Positions 35,337 to 45,511 of a stretch of DNA of 48,375 bases are shown in pieces; position 1 is the stretch's first letter, and every line of letters begins with the position of its first letter. The translations under genes were made by a program, and so were the position numbers. Under the pieces are notes generated by a model. It saw only the letters and a program-made list of their open reading frames with translations. It searched no databases and was not told the origin of the DNA. Source of the stretch: Tieghemiomyces parasiticus. Taxonomy: Eukaryota; Kickxellomycota; Dimargaritomycetes; Dimargaritales; Dimargaritaceae. Location of the stretch: the NCBI GenBank assembly GCA_027575765.1, contig JANBPT010000279.1:1-48375 (forward strand), given 5' to 3'.

Positions 35337-38300
35337 ATGCAGTCCCCGCCCCGGGGCCCCACGGCGTACCCGTCGCATCTCCCAGTGTCCGACACCGATA
35401 GCCTCCCCTCCAGCTCACAGCACATGCCGGCCCGCGACAACCGTGGGGAGCAGATCACCCAAAACGTGTTTGCCAAATTTGCACAAATTGTCGTACGGTC
35501 CCGCTACGATACGGACGACACGGGCCATGACCTGGCCCCGCCCTCTTCACGCACCAATAAGTGGTTTAATCTTGAGACCGAAGACATAGAGGCGGTACGC
35601 ACTGAGGCCAAGTTCTGGCGGACCGCTTGCCTGCTCTCCACCCCGCCTCCGCCCATGTTCATCGAGGTGTATCTGGACCTAAGCTGCCTGACGGACCGCC
35701 AGACGCTCGTCGTGACGGACGACCGGTTGAGGCGGTGGATGGTCGACCGCCATGGTCCCAATCTCCACGACAGCCGTACTAGTCTGCACGCGGCGGTGAC
35801 CGGGTACCCACCGGGCCAGCCCAGCCCGCAGAGCCTAGGTAGCACCAGCCAGGGCTACACCACCGTGCTCCTAGAGAGTTGGCAGTTGCAACTCGGCCAC
35901 CTGCCGCCCTACCCGGCCCCGGACCTGCCTGTGGTGTACAAGAAGGCGGTTGTGTTCTTTCGCGGCCTGTTTTCACTGGTGCGCCTCTTGCCCGCGTACC
36001 GGTTGTCCCAGCGCCTACACAGCGGGGACGGATCCGCCACCCCGCTGCTCCGCCTCGGTTATCGTTTCGGCACCGAGCCCGCTCACCTTGGACATGAGAT
36101 CCGCCTAGACACCGGGCTGACCGGCAGTCTGGACCCGACACAGACGCTCACGTTCGACCCGCTCGTCACCACCCTAGGCACCTTCTCAGGCGGGGTCACT
36201 TACCGTACCGGCTGCCAGTTCCACGTCGAGGAGCCCGACATAAACCCGTTACCGACCGACTCAAACCCTTACTTTTCCCCTACGCTTATCACCCGGCTGG
36301 CCAACACCTCCAGCGAGCAGCTCGTCCATTCCCCGTTCCGCATTCCGGCCCCGGGCCGCGCTGCCTTACCCACCCCGTCACCACTCCTCCCACCCCTCCA
36401 CCGCCGGACATCCAGCAATAGCAGCAACTCCTACCGGTCCGCCACCGCGGGCCAGGTCGCCTCCCTGTATCGCCGGTCCAGCACCACCACTGCCAGTCGG
36501 CCCGTCTCAGGAGGTTCCATGGCCGCACCGTCGGCGGCCGCCCCGCTCGCCTCGATCCACGAGGTGCGCGCCTCTACCTTGCCCCATCCACCGCACACTG
36601 TGGTATTGGACCGGGTGATACCGGCCCAGCCCCCGCCGCACCGCCCAGGCTTCCACACTGGCCAACCGGTCTCGTCGGCAACCACGGCGCACCCGAACCC
36701 GCGGTTGCCATCATCGTTTGAGAGCCGTCACTCGTCACTCGTTTCCAATCCCAGTGGTAGCTACGGGCGCGAGTCCCGCCCACGCCCCACTTCGGGAGTG
36801 ATCCCGCCATCCGCCGTCGCCGCTGGATCCGCTGCTGGGTCGGTGGCGTCTTCCGTGTTTCGTCGCCCCTCGTTGAGCCTAGTCTCTCCGTTCAAATCGC
36901 CCTCGCTCTCAGCCTCCCCAGCCTCTCCTTTTCCGCAAGGTATGCTCCATTCGTCATCCCATGAAACAGACGCTTCCGGCATGTCCCAGCGGTCGCGTCG
37001 ACCCCTATCGTTCGGTCAGCCCTCCGTCGGACGCGGCCCGGCTGGGGCGGCGTCATACTCTCACTCCGGCGGGGATGGTTCCACTGGCGGTGGCGACGGG
37101 CTGGAGTCGACCCCCGGGGCGTACGCCGAATCAATCGGCCAGTCTCCGCGTCTCTCTTCATCATTTGCACGTCGCCATCGTGCAGCCGTGCCCCCAGGCG
37201 ACGTGAACACCACCGCGGGGGGCGGCCGTGACCTCCAATCACAAACGGCTCCGCCACCACATTCCCCCATTTCGCCCGGCGGAGTTTCCCGTTCCCAAGC
37301 GTCGTCACACTCGCCTGCCACGGCCTACCGACCCATCCCCGGCCAACGCCGGCAGTCCCTCCTAAGTGACTACGGCGATAGTGTGTCCGATGTGAGCTTA
37401 ACATCCAATCCACCTCGAGTGTCAGTCGGAGGCCTCCCCGGAACTTCGGGACACGCCGCCCGATCCTCACTGGACCGCGTTGCACCGACACTGGCCGCGA
37501 CTGACGCCAGTCCCTCGGCCTTGGTCACTGAAGATGACGGAATCGCCGAATTCCAACGTATCTTGGAGACCCAGTCCCGTCTCAAAGTGGTGGTGTCGCG
37601 CACCGTGACCTCGGCTGCCGCCTCCGCCACCGTAGTTAGCCCGGCTGCGGGCGTTTCTCCGTACACGGTCGACCGGGACCTCGATCGGATGCGACGTGTC
37701 CGCCAATCCTACAATTTCATGGCCGACTCTATCGCCCAGAACGCCCGACCCCGTGCTCCTGCGATGGCGGCGGATCTGTATTCTACTCTGCCGTCACCAC
37801 CTTTGCCTCCAGTTGCAGAATACACCGGGCACTACGCCACCGATCCCCATGTCGGGCGAGCGACCAGCGTTCCCGCGCCGTATTCTGTGGACCGGCGCCC
37901 TTCGCGCCGCGTCCCTACGGCGCACATCTATCCTCGCGGTGACGAGACCGACGGTGAGGTCGAGGATGACGAGGCCGATGACGATAATGACCGGGTGGTT
38001 AGGGCAAGTCCCCGGCCGGCCCGCGGTCACGCGAGTCGTCGTGCCACTTACACTTCGCCGGCCTTCCCGCTTTCCGACCCTTCTTCGACCACCCCTCGGC
38101 CCTTCCAGCCGGCTGTAGATGATCAGCGGCCACCTTACTTGACCCGAAACAGTTCGGTGATTGGGGGTCGCTCCCCGGTACCTGGTCACCACCCCACCAT
38201 CCCTGTCACCACGACCGCCACCCTTACCCCGGGGCGGCAGGGGTTTACTAGCGAGCGCACCCTGCTCGAGGCCGACATTGCCCACTTACGTCGGGTTGAT

Positions 38301-38618
38301 ACGCTCCAGGCCAAGTTTAACTATGCACATGGGTCGTATCGACCGGTCACTTCCCCGCCGATGCCAATGACCATGGCTACGGACCACTCAGCACCAAAGC
38401 ATTACCTAACCGCTGCTCACCGCCCACCCTCTCGAGACTCTCCCGGTAGCACCGAGACTGGCACCACAGGGCAATCCGCTCGGCACTACCGGTCCCACCA
38501 TCCACACCACCACCACTCACAGCCGCGGACCGGCACGACGGACACTCCCGAAAACGAAGATGCCGAATCGCTTTTGTTTGCCATGAGCGAGTCGTCGCTC
38601 AACGAGTCTATGCAGTAA
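35337..38618 (+). CDS. Autophagy-related protein 13, Atg1 kinase complex scaffold
   Basis: A single-exon frame of 1,093 residues from ATG at 35337. Residues about 36-300 form the Atg13 N-terminal HORMA domain. Recognisable family blocks are QNVFAKFAQIVVRSR, NKWFNLETEDIE (74-85), VLLESWQLQL (177-186), YKKAVVFFRGLFSLVRLLPAYRL (201-223), and FDPLVTTLGTFSGGVTYRTGCQF (273-295). The rest is long, disordered, Ser/Pro/Thr-rich sequence, the part that in known fungi is hyperphosphorylated by TORC1 and binds Atg17 and Atg1. Within it are charged helical segments near 730-748, 778-800 and 973-1000, an acidic run near 869-886, and a His cluster near 1055. The extreme C-terminus, ESLLFAMSE (1077-1085), resembles a short motif I recall near the Atg1-binding part of fungal Atg13; this is not verified. 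It is considerably longer than yeast Atg13 (about 740 residues) because of the disordered tail. It acts in the cytosol at the phagophore assembly site. Confidence 0.95.
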   Translation: MQSPPRGPTAYPSHLPVSDTDSLPSSSQHMPARDNRGEQITQNVFAKFAQIVVRSRYDTDDTGHDLAPPSSRTNKWFNLETEDIEAVRTEAKFWRTACLLSTPPPPMFIEVYLDLSCLTDRQTLVVTDDRLRRWMVDRHGPNLHDSRTSLHAAVTGYPPGQPSPQSLGSTSQGYTTVLLESWQLQLGHLPPYPAPDLPVVYKKAVVFFRGLFSLVRLLPAYRLSQRLHSGDGSATPLLRLGYRFGTEPAHLGHEIRLDTGLTGSLDPTQTLTFDPLVTTLGTFSGGVTYRTGCQFHVEEPDINPLPTDSNPYFSPTLITRLANTSSEQLVHSPFRIPAPGRAALPTPSPLLPPLHRRTSSNSSNSYRSATAGQVASLYRRSSTTTASRPVSGGSMAAPSAAAPLASIHEVRASTLPHPPHTVVLDRVIPAQPPPHRPGFHTGQPVSSATTAHPNPRLPSSFESRHSSLVSNPSGSYGRESRPRPTSGVIPPSAVAAGSAAGSVASSVFRRPSLSLVSPFKSPSLSASPASPFPQGMLHSSSHETDASGMSQRSRRPLSFGQPSVGRGPAGAASYSHSGGDGSTGGGDGLESTPGAYAESIGQSPRLSSSFARRHRAAVPPGDVNTTAGGGRDLQSQTAPPPHSPISPGGVSRSQASSHSPATAYRPIPGQRRQSLLSDYGDSVSDVSLTSNPPRVSVGGLPGTSGHAARSSLDRVAPTLAATDASPSALVTEDDGIAEFQRILETQSRLKVVVSRTVTSAAASATVVSPAAGVSPYTVDRDLDRMRRVRQSYNFMADSIAQNARPRAPAMAADLYSTLPSPPLPPVAEYTGHYATDPHVGRATSVPAPYSVDRRPSRRVPTAHIYPRGDETDGEVEDDEADDDNDRVVRASPRPARGHASRRATYTSPAFPLSDPSSTTPRPFQPAVDDQRPPYLTRNSSVIGGRSPVPGHHPTIPVTTTATLTPGRQGFTSERTLLEADIAHLRRVDTLQAKFNYAHGSYRPVTSPPMPMTMATDHSAPKHYLTAAHRPPSRDSPGSTETGTTGQSARHYRSHHPHHHHSQPRTGTTDTPENEDAESLLFAMSESSLNESMQ

Positions 38619-39865
38619 ATACCCCCTCTCTCTCGACCCCTCGTGAGGGCTTCTCCTGCAGAGCGATGTTGGATTTCGTTGAGTTTTAGTTATTGTATGT
38701 GTATGTATCTAACAGGAAAGGGTCATCCAATGGGTTATGTGTGCTGAAGGGAAAGGTAGTCTCCTCGAGCGGAGTTCTAATTAATAATACTCGCCAAAGT
38801 GAATGATTGTTCTGTGAGAGAGAGTGTGTGTGTGTAGTCAAACCACATTGGTGAGCGGAGTGGTTATGGGAGCAGGCGGAGACTGACAGCGACGGCCATC
38901 GGATAAAACCTGCCGCGGAATTGAAGCGTTTAGTGCTGCTGCCACGCCGTTAACTGTCCATGGCATCGCTCACCAATGAAGAAAGGGGGATAGGGAGGGG
39001 AGGGGAAATGTAGGGGAGAGTGAAGAACAAAGAACTTGGGTCCTTTTGTTACAGGACATCCGGCGGCTAGTTTCAACAGGCTGCTATTCTCCTTTGTGGA
39101 TGTGGCGCTGAGATTCGGCGGCGACGCTGCCTTAGAGCTCCCCCCTTTCATACCACAGACACGAGAAAGAAAGAGGGCTGGAGAGAGAGAGAAAGAGAGG
39201 CAACTCGGTACTTCATGGTCACCGTACCATGCCATCGACCGTGTACGCATGAAATGGGAGAGGGTTCCGGTCCGCTCGCCTCTCTCTCTTCCCTGCAATG
39301 CATGGCTTCTGCCAGCAATATCGGCAGGATGGTCAAGCTTCCTGCACTTATCACCACTACAGCATGCTACCAACTACCACTGCCTTCCACCCTCTCAAGT
39401 TCGCAGCTGTCTTGTTCTTCCATAGACCCATTAACCAATCGACCCATTTCTACACCTCATTCGGCAAACCGACCTGTCTACCTCTGCATCTCCTCCCCAT
39501 GTTATCCGCATTCCGCATTGTAACATAACCCGCGGCCCATTACTGTAGTTCACCGCGGCGGCATTCCATTTGTACTATAGCGCTGATCGTCCATAATTGT
39601 TTATTTCGGTAGTTATTCTTTTTTTCGTCGTCTGTCCGTGACTGTCTTTGCCCTACCCTTTTCCCGTCAACTTTTTCCTAACCAAAACCTAAAAATATAA
39701 TTATCTTAACTCGTCCCGTGCATACATTTTTATATACATCCTCGTTATCCACTGTCAATTCCTCGGCCGTCCTCTCATTCAAGTCGGCCACCACGTTAGA
39801 AAGTCCCTTGTAGGACCCTTAGATACCCCTTTCCCCCCACCCCCCCTCCACCGAGCGCATGTGCC
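38619..39865. other. Intergenic region between ATG13 and the membrane-protein gene
   Basis: It holds the ATG13 3' region and the upstream region of the next gene. A GAGAGTGTGTGTGTGT microsatellite lies at about 38815-38836 and a GA-rich tract at about 39165-39200. The 39036-39425 (plus) and 38930-39373 (minus) frames overlap each other and show no protein motif, so no gene is called. The last 250 bp are AT- and C-rich and include TTTTTATATACATCC (from 39727), a possible TATA-like element about 130 bp upstream of the next ATG. Confidence 0.5.
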
Positions 39866-41752
39866 ATGCGCAAATTCTTTCAACGCAAACGCCCACAGGC
39901 CATCGCCCCGCTCGGTCGTTCGAGCACAGCGCCGCCGTTAGCTACGGGATTTGGAACTAGTCATGACATGAACCACGACGACAATACCGATGGCTACAAT
40001 GCTAGTGGTGGTGAATATAATGAGGGCCGGCGACCACGTTTGCCGCCTAATATGACCGTTCCCTATGATGACCTGGCCGGGTTGGGCAGTTACCGCCACG
40101 TTGAACGCGAGCGGGCTTCACCCGGCCCGGCTGCGGTAGCCGCTGAATTGGCAGCGCCGCATGACCAACTTCCGCCGCCTTTGTCCGGCCGTAACCGACG
40201 GCTCTCACGGTTAATCCGTGCCATGACCGTCGCGAGCCTCAAGGAAGCCGCCGTGCCGAGCGCCGCTGGTTCCGATCGTAACGGCCGTAGTGGTACCGAG
40301 CGTCGTGGTGTCGACCACGAACCCAATTTGCCCTCCTCCTCCTCCTCTTCGTGCACACGGCCTTTAAGGTCCCACCAGCAGCGTGCTGTTGTCCATGAAA
40401 CGACCGGTCGGTCACCCAGTATCCCTGTCCGAGTGAAAGACCACATCACGTCGCTCCGCCGGTACGTAGTGGTGCGGATTCTCATGTGGGCGTTGGCGCT
40501 CTTGCTGGTGTGGGGTGCGCTGGTACCCACAAGCTACTTTTTATTTCGGCGCCAGTGGGACGAGGCAAGCGTGTATCGTCGAATGGTGTATAATGGTAGC
40601 CAGGTCCTACCCAGTCATGGCCGTAGCGGTGGGAGCGATGCCGGTAAGAACTCGCAGCGAGTAGCAGCCTCCACGGTGGTAAGCTCTCGACACTGGGTTG
40701 TACCGGCCACCCAGGATCCGCGGCGTAGTGTGAAGGTTACGCGGGCTGACTCGCGGTCGACCCAGACCACTACTATACCACCACCACCACCCGCGGTAGC
40801 ACACCCTTTCGCTGGTATCGTGGCCTGTATCTACGTTCAATCTTTCGACGTGGTCAACCAGCAGCTCCATCTCACGCTGGAACCTCGGGTCACCGTTAAC
40901 GCTAACCTGACCGACGCTCAGGGCCTACTCCTCCAACCCATCATTGCCGACTACTACTACGAAACCATGACACTCAACGCGTCCGCCCCGCTCCGACCCG
41001 TCAAACTGACCATCCCCGTGAGCTCCGGGACCACCGCCTTTTATCCCTTTGACCGGTACCGCATTAAACTGTCCCTGCGCTACACGCTACCGCCCCGTAC
41101 CGTCATTTCGAACCCAAACGACACCGATACAGCTACGCCGGTAGCTCCGGCCGACCCCATCCGGATTCCTACCATGCTTCAGTTCCCCAGCAACCAGATG
41201 GCCGGGTACGTTTTCGAGGTGCTACCGGACGCCGCCACGACCGACACGTCTTCCACTCCGGCGGTGTCGGATCGGACCAGCCCGCCGGGCCCTGAGCTGC
41301 TCGCACGTACGGCCGACCTCGCCCTTCACGTGCACCGCCAGAGCTCGGTCATTTGGCTCGCCCTCATGGTCACGCTTATCATGTACATCCTCACCGTACC
41401 GCTCCTGGCCCTCACGGTCCGTAGCTGCTGGATGTACCGCGAGAACCTCCCGTCCGCCAATGTGGTGGTTATTAGCGGGTCCATCCTACTCACCTTGCCC
41501 ATGCTACGGTCCCTTCAACCCTACGTTCCTCCGGGCATTTGCTTTATCGACTTTTGGGGGTTCTTGTGGAATTTGGTGGTCGCCCTCGTATGTACGATTA
41601 CCCTGCTGTGCACGTACCATGCGAGGTATCATCCGCAAGCCGAGATGATTAGTGCCCTCGCTGGCCAGCAGTCCGCTACCCCGTCGTTCGTGCGTAGGTT
41701 AGGTCTCGCGAAGTTTCCAACCAATGTGAGCGATAGCTTCCGGCAATTGTGA
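39866..41752 (+). CDS. Four-helix membrane protein, DUF4436-like
   Basis: A single-exon frame of 628 residues from ATG at 39866. Residues 1-200 are a disordered, basic and Ser-rich cytosolic tail with a poly-Ser run near 157-162. Membrane segment 1 is at about 201-227. A large domain (about 230-490) follows with several N-glycosylation sequons (NGS, NLT, NAS, NDT) and the segment FYPFDRYRIKLSLRYTLPP, typical of this family's beta-rich extracytoplasmic domain. Three more membrane segments lie at about 494-518, 532-548 and 560-583, ending in a short C-terminal tail. The topology (one helix, a glycosylated loop domain, three helices) and the FxPFDxY motif fit DUF4436 proteins of bacteria and fungi, whose function is not established. 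I assign the family from memory of its layout, so the name is moderate confidence; the membrane topology is firm. It probably sits in the ER, Golgi or plasma membrane. Confidence 0.8.
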   Translation: MRKFFQRKRPQAIAPLGRSSTAPPLATGFGTSHDMNHDDNTDGYNASGGEYNEGRRPRLPPNMTVPYDDLAGLGSYRHVERERASPGPAAVAAELAAPHDQLPPPLSGRNRRLSRLIRAMTVASLKEAAVPSAAGSDRNGRSGTERRGVDHEPNLPSSSSSSCTRPLRSHQQRAVVHETTGRSPSIPVRVKDHITSLRRYVVVRILMWALALLLVWGALVPTSYFLFRRQWDEASVYRRMVYNGSQVLPSHGRSGGSDAGKNSQRVAASTVVSSRHWVVPATQDPRRSVKVTRADSRSTQTTTIPPPPPAVAHPFAGIVACIYVQSFDVVNQQLHLTLEPRVTVNANLTDAQGLLLQPIIADYYYETMTLNASAPLRPVKLTIPVSSGTTAFYPFDRYRIKLSLRYTLPPRTVISNPNDTDTATPVAPADPIRIPTMLQFPSNQMAGYVFEVLPDAATTDTSSTPAVSDRTSPPGPELLARTADLALHVHRQSSVIWLALMVTLIMYILTVPLLALTVRSCWMYRENLPSANVVVISGSILLTLPMLRSLQPYVPPGICFIDFWGFLWNLVVALVCTITLLCTYHARYHPQAEMISALAGQQSATPSFVRRLGLAKFPTNVSDSFRQL

Positions 41753-42507
41753 GCCCGTCGAGATTGGCCGGTGTGGAACCACCTGCCCGTGGCGGGTGAA
41801 GGCAATATAGTATATATTTCGGTCCATTTCTGTATTTGTATCCACTTCATAGAACCTGGTAAACATGACATCTGTTATAAAAACGACTTTATGCATATAT
41901 ATTTTTACATGTATAGCATTAAAGCAGGCAGATGGGGAGATATAGCAGAAGCGGCCAGCGTCAACTGTGGGGGCTATATCCAGTAGGGCACACGAAGGAT
42001 GAGGGTAGTGGAGGGGGGGGGAGACAGCTTAGTTCGTCATGAGCCAGTCCTGTTCTCTTACCCTGGCGGTAGGTGGTTGTGAACAACGAGTACACCCTAA
42101 GGATGGGGAAGGGAAGGGGGCCCGCCCGTTTTTTGGCCGGCTGCGACAGATGCTAAAGGGCTGGGTGCCAGAGTAGAAAGAGAGAGAGTGAGGTGGGGGG
42201 AGGTGATCGTAATAAAAATAGCCAGGGTAATACAAGAAGGCGACAGCGCTGCGATGCCAATGGATAAGTGTGCTAGGCGCAAGTGGCGGCGAGGTCATCT
42301 CTCAACATTCACCCACCCAACCTCTCTACTCGCTTCACTGGCTTCGCGGTCGTTATTAGTGTGCTCTTCGCGCCGCCAAGACGTAACTATAGACTCCCAC
42401 ATACCATCAATCCATAGTAAAACACAGGGAATATTCATTAGTGTCACCGCTGGGTCTATGGGTTGAGTGTATCGTTCCCTTCCCTTTGGGTAGGCTAGTT
42501 GCTGTGG

Positions 42508-42513
<6 letters not shown>

Positions 42514-42552
<39 letters not shown>
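42514..42552. repeat. (CT)n microsatellite
   Basis: A perfect CT dinucleotide repeat of about 39 bp in intergenic DNA. Confidence 0.95.
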
Positions 42553-42554
<2 letters not shown>

Positions 42555-43579
42555 CTGTATTACATCCCTCTGCCGTAGGCATGGGCTCTCTGTCTCTCTG
42601 TGTGTCCATCGCCCTTCCTGCATATTATCGGTGTTGCACCAACTCAGTCCCGCAACGTAGCCGATGGCACTACTGCGTGGCTTCATTTGCAAACTGTGGC
42701 GTCTGAGTCGTCACGCCCTAGCCGGCCAAAGCCGGCGCCATCACACAGGCCTATAGAAAACGAGGGTTTTTTTTTGTACCCTGAGGGTTGAGGATGAGAC
42801 AAGTCGGAAGGTGCCACCCACGCTAGAAAGAGAGTCTATATGACGCTACGGCCTGCCATGGACCCGTACGTTGGGAGAATATGCAGATACATAACGATGG
42901 ATAGGGAAAAGTAGTTCTACCTGCAGTTTACGGAAATGCCGGTTGTAGTGTACCAGGCTTATAATCGGCAGGCTGGCAATAAAGGATAATGACGGCCTGG
43001 CTGCGGCCGTGTTGTGGCTGGTAGTCTAATGGGTAAACGTCGACCTGGCGGCTCGTCGCCACTACCTGCGGAAAGATACGGCTCCGTATCGGTTGGTGGG
43101 AAGACCCGGGGCGGCACGAGGCAGGCCGAGGAACAGGCAGGACTCGTCACATCGAAACTCCAAGCCTACTTGTAGGCTGTGGACCAATCCCGCCCGCCAT
43201 CCCTTCAACGACCCAGAATTCGGGAACCGCTTCTTGGTCCGATCTATAAGCCTTACCTGTCCTGCTATGGACTTTCCCTTCATCCATCCCCTCCCGTTCT
43301 TATCCTGTTCTACTACTGCCGATACCCTCCCCTTCTTTTCCTTTCCATCTTTCTGTGCACCACCGGACCATTGAGAATGCCGGCCGGGTCCAATGTTCAC
43401 TCCTAAAATAAAAATAATAAAAAAAGAGCGATATGAACCAAAAGTTGTCGTCCGCTGATCAATACTGTTTATACGGCCTGGCGAGCACTCTTGGTAACTG
43501 GTTCTTTTGCCCTTCCTGAAAGGGCCCTGCCATGGCACGTTTGACTCCTTTCTGTTCGCCTTCCGTCTCGACCGACCGG

Positions 43580-43589
43580 CATAAATAGG
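43580..43589 (+). promoter_or_regulatory. Candidate TATA box for the Ala/Ser-rich secreted gene
   Basis: CATAAATAGG lies in GC-rich surroundings about 290 bp upstream of the ATG at 43875. Isolation of this AT-rich word makes it a reasonable TATA candidate. No start site is visible to confirm it. Confidence 0.35.
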
Positions 43590-43874
43590 CCGGCCTCAGG
43601 CGCCGCCCCTTGGTACTCAACTTGGTCTGCGTTTCTTGATATCATTTTTTACTCTCCATCCGACTGCCACGCGTTTCATTCTTAGGTCTTACGTTAGCAC
43701 ATTCGTTTCTTTCGGCCCTTTTATATCTTGACGGCTCACCACTTTTCTCGCACTCATACTACCCTACTTCTAGTGTCTCGGTTAAGAACCAATAATATCA
43801 TTGTTTTTTTGTCATACTCTATCTCATCTTTATCATTTACAGCGTTATCACTTACTTTTCAGGCTTTCCGCAAT

Positions 43875-45086
43875 ATGCATCGTGCCGTTACTATCGCACT
43901 TTTGGCCACCCTACTGGTCGGCGTCCCCGTGCAGTCTCTGCCACGCCCCTCCAATGTCCAGACTACCGAGGACTCCCATCTGGAGAAACGTGGACTAGGT
44001 ACTGCTCTCGTCCTGGGCAGTGCGGCCTGGTATGCCCACCATAAGTACAAGGAGCACAAGGAGGAGGAGTCCCTCTCAGCCGCTGCCGCTAGTTCGAGCT
44101 CTTTAGCCGCCGCCGCCGCTGCAGCAACTTCCTCCGACTCATCCAATAAGTGGGTGGCCCCCGCGGCCTTGGGTCTGGCGGCCGGGTACCTCCTGAATGG
44201 CCGTGGCGACTCGACGACCACCGGACCGGGTACCAGTGTGACGACTACCCAGTCCGCGCTCAGCTCGGCCTCGACCGATAACCTCATCATACCCGTGCCC
44301 ATCATCGTGGGCGGCGACAGCAGCCTGGCCCCGACGACCACGGCGATGTCTGAGAGTGCCGCAACAACCGCAACCTCGACGGATAATCTCGTTGTACCTG
44401 TGCCCGTCATTATGGGCGGTGACGGCAGTCAGGCCCCGGCGACCACAACAGTATTCGATGCCGCCGCGGCAACCTCGACCTCCTCTGCTGGTGCCATCGC
44501 GGCCGTTCCCATTATCGCCGGCGATGGTGTCTCTACCACCGCTACGACCAGCAGCTGGTCGTCGGTCTATCCTGAATACGCTAACACTACCCCTACGGCT
44601 CTGGCCTCCTACCCCAGCGATTCCGGGATTCTAGCTGCTGCCGGCCTGGCTCCGACTTCCACTTCGACTACCGATTGCGGGGTCGCTAGCTGCACTGAAT
44701 CGGCAGCCGCCCTGGCACCGTCGACCGAATCGACCGACACCATTTCCGCCTCCTCAGCTACGACGGACCCTGCGGCTCTTGCTCCTATCGTTCTGCCCAC
44801 GGATTCCTCGTCCACCACAACCACCACCACGTCGACCGAAGACGCTTCCGCCGCCCTGGCGCCCGTCGTGCCCATAACTTCCTCCGACCTCTCAGCCACT
44901 ACAGAACCCACGCCGGCCGCCGCCGAAGCCAGTCTGGCCCCGACTTCCGATACTCCTGCCGTGGTCCCCGCCGCCACGGATACCCCTACGCCCATCGAAT
45001 CGTCGGATATCGCTGCTGCCCTAGACTCGGCTCCGACGAGCAGCCAGACGGGAGGCCCCAAGAAATGCAAACCCAAGGCCACTTAA
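43875..45086 (+). CDS. Secreted Ala/Ser/Thr-rich protein with Kex2 site, family unknown
   Basis: I start the gene at ATG 43875; the frame is open further upstream to 43728, but with no other suitable ATG, and the new N-terminus is a textbook signal peptide. The product is 403 residues. Residues 1-21 are the signal peptide. Lys-Arg at 38-39 (HLEKRG) is a Kex2-type processing site, so residues 22-39 would be a short propeptide. Two Gly/Ala-rich hydrophobic segments (about 40-53 and 94-107) flank a charged His/Lys/Glu patch and poly-Ala/Ser runs. Residues 131-226 contain three diverging copies of a unit typified by STDNLVVPVPVIMGGDGS. The remainder is Ser/Thr/Ala-rich with recurring LAP motifs, suited to O-mannosylation. 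It ends KKCKPKAT, with no GPI signal. It is probably a mucin-like extracellular or cell-wall protein. I do not recognise the family. Confidence 0.82.
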   Translation: MHRAVTIALLATLLVGVPVQSLPRPSNVQTTEDSHLEKRGLGTALVLGSAAWYAHHKYKEHKEEESLSAAAASSSSLAAAAAAATSSDSSNKWVAPAALGLAAGYLLNGRGDSTTTGPGTSVTTTQSALSSASTDNLIIPVPIIVGGDSSLAPTTTAMSESAATTATSTDNLVVPVPVIMGGDGSQAPATTTVFDAAAATSTSSAGAIAAVPIIAGDGVSTTATTSSWSSVYPEYANTTPTALASYPSDSGILAAAGLAPTSTSTTDCGVASCTESAAALAPSTESTDTISASSATTDPAALAPIVLPTDSSSTTTTTTSTEDASAALAPVVPITSSDLSATTEPTPAAAEASLAPTSDTPAVVPAATDTPTPIESSDIAAALDSAPTSSQTGGPKKCKPKAT

Positions 45087-45511
45087 ATTTCTATACTAGC
45101 ACACTACTTATGCAGCATTCTTGTTGAGGTTTATTTCGTCCCTCTGGTGTATTACATACAGTTCTTCGTTCTAGTCTTTTTTTTTAGCTTTCTATCTCTC
45201 AATTCACCCCGTCTCTTGTAAATATATCAATATCGAAAAAATAGAAATTACCCTTCAGTATGTTGATGTGTTATTGCTATCGGTTCTCGTTTATGTATAA
45301 TAGGGCTCTCATAGTGAGGGACATCCAAACGAGCCCTAGATCCTACGCAGCTGTGTGCGTGCATACAAAAATAAAACAACTGGGAAACGAAATTTCGAAC
45401 CGAGATATACCACCTACTGTGAAGATTTATAGGCAGTCATACTAGGGCAGAAATGCGGAGCGTTCCCTGGGGAGAGGGGGGTTCAGTAACCCCCTACATT
45501 GTTCTCACCCT
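45087..45511. other. Convergent 3' intergenic region
   Basis: A 425-bp AT-rich gap separates two convergent genes (plus gene ending at 45086, minus gene ending at 45512). It should carry both 3' untranslated regions. TTTATT words on the plus strand read as AATAAA on the minus strand. No small gene is supported. Confidence 0.6.

Larger units (their letters stand above)
41753..43874. other. Intergenic region between membrane-protein and Ala/Ser-rich genes
   Basis: No gene is supported. It contains AT-rich 3' flank (41,800-41,930), a G-run (42013-42021), a CT microsatellite (42514-42552), and AT-rich sequence at about 43,405-43,425 with AATAAA-like words. Frames on both strands are short and unrelated to known families. 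The final 300 bp include the likely promoter and leader of the next gene. Confidence 0.5.

Noticed and set aside
43010..43085. tRNA-like A-box sequence (TGGTAGTCTAATGGG)
   Set aside because: No matching B box or acceptor stem at tRNA distance.
43728..43874. Upstream extension of the Ala/Ser-rich gene
   Set aside because: The extension opens at TTG and adds no ATG; the signal peptide begins at ATG 43875.
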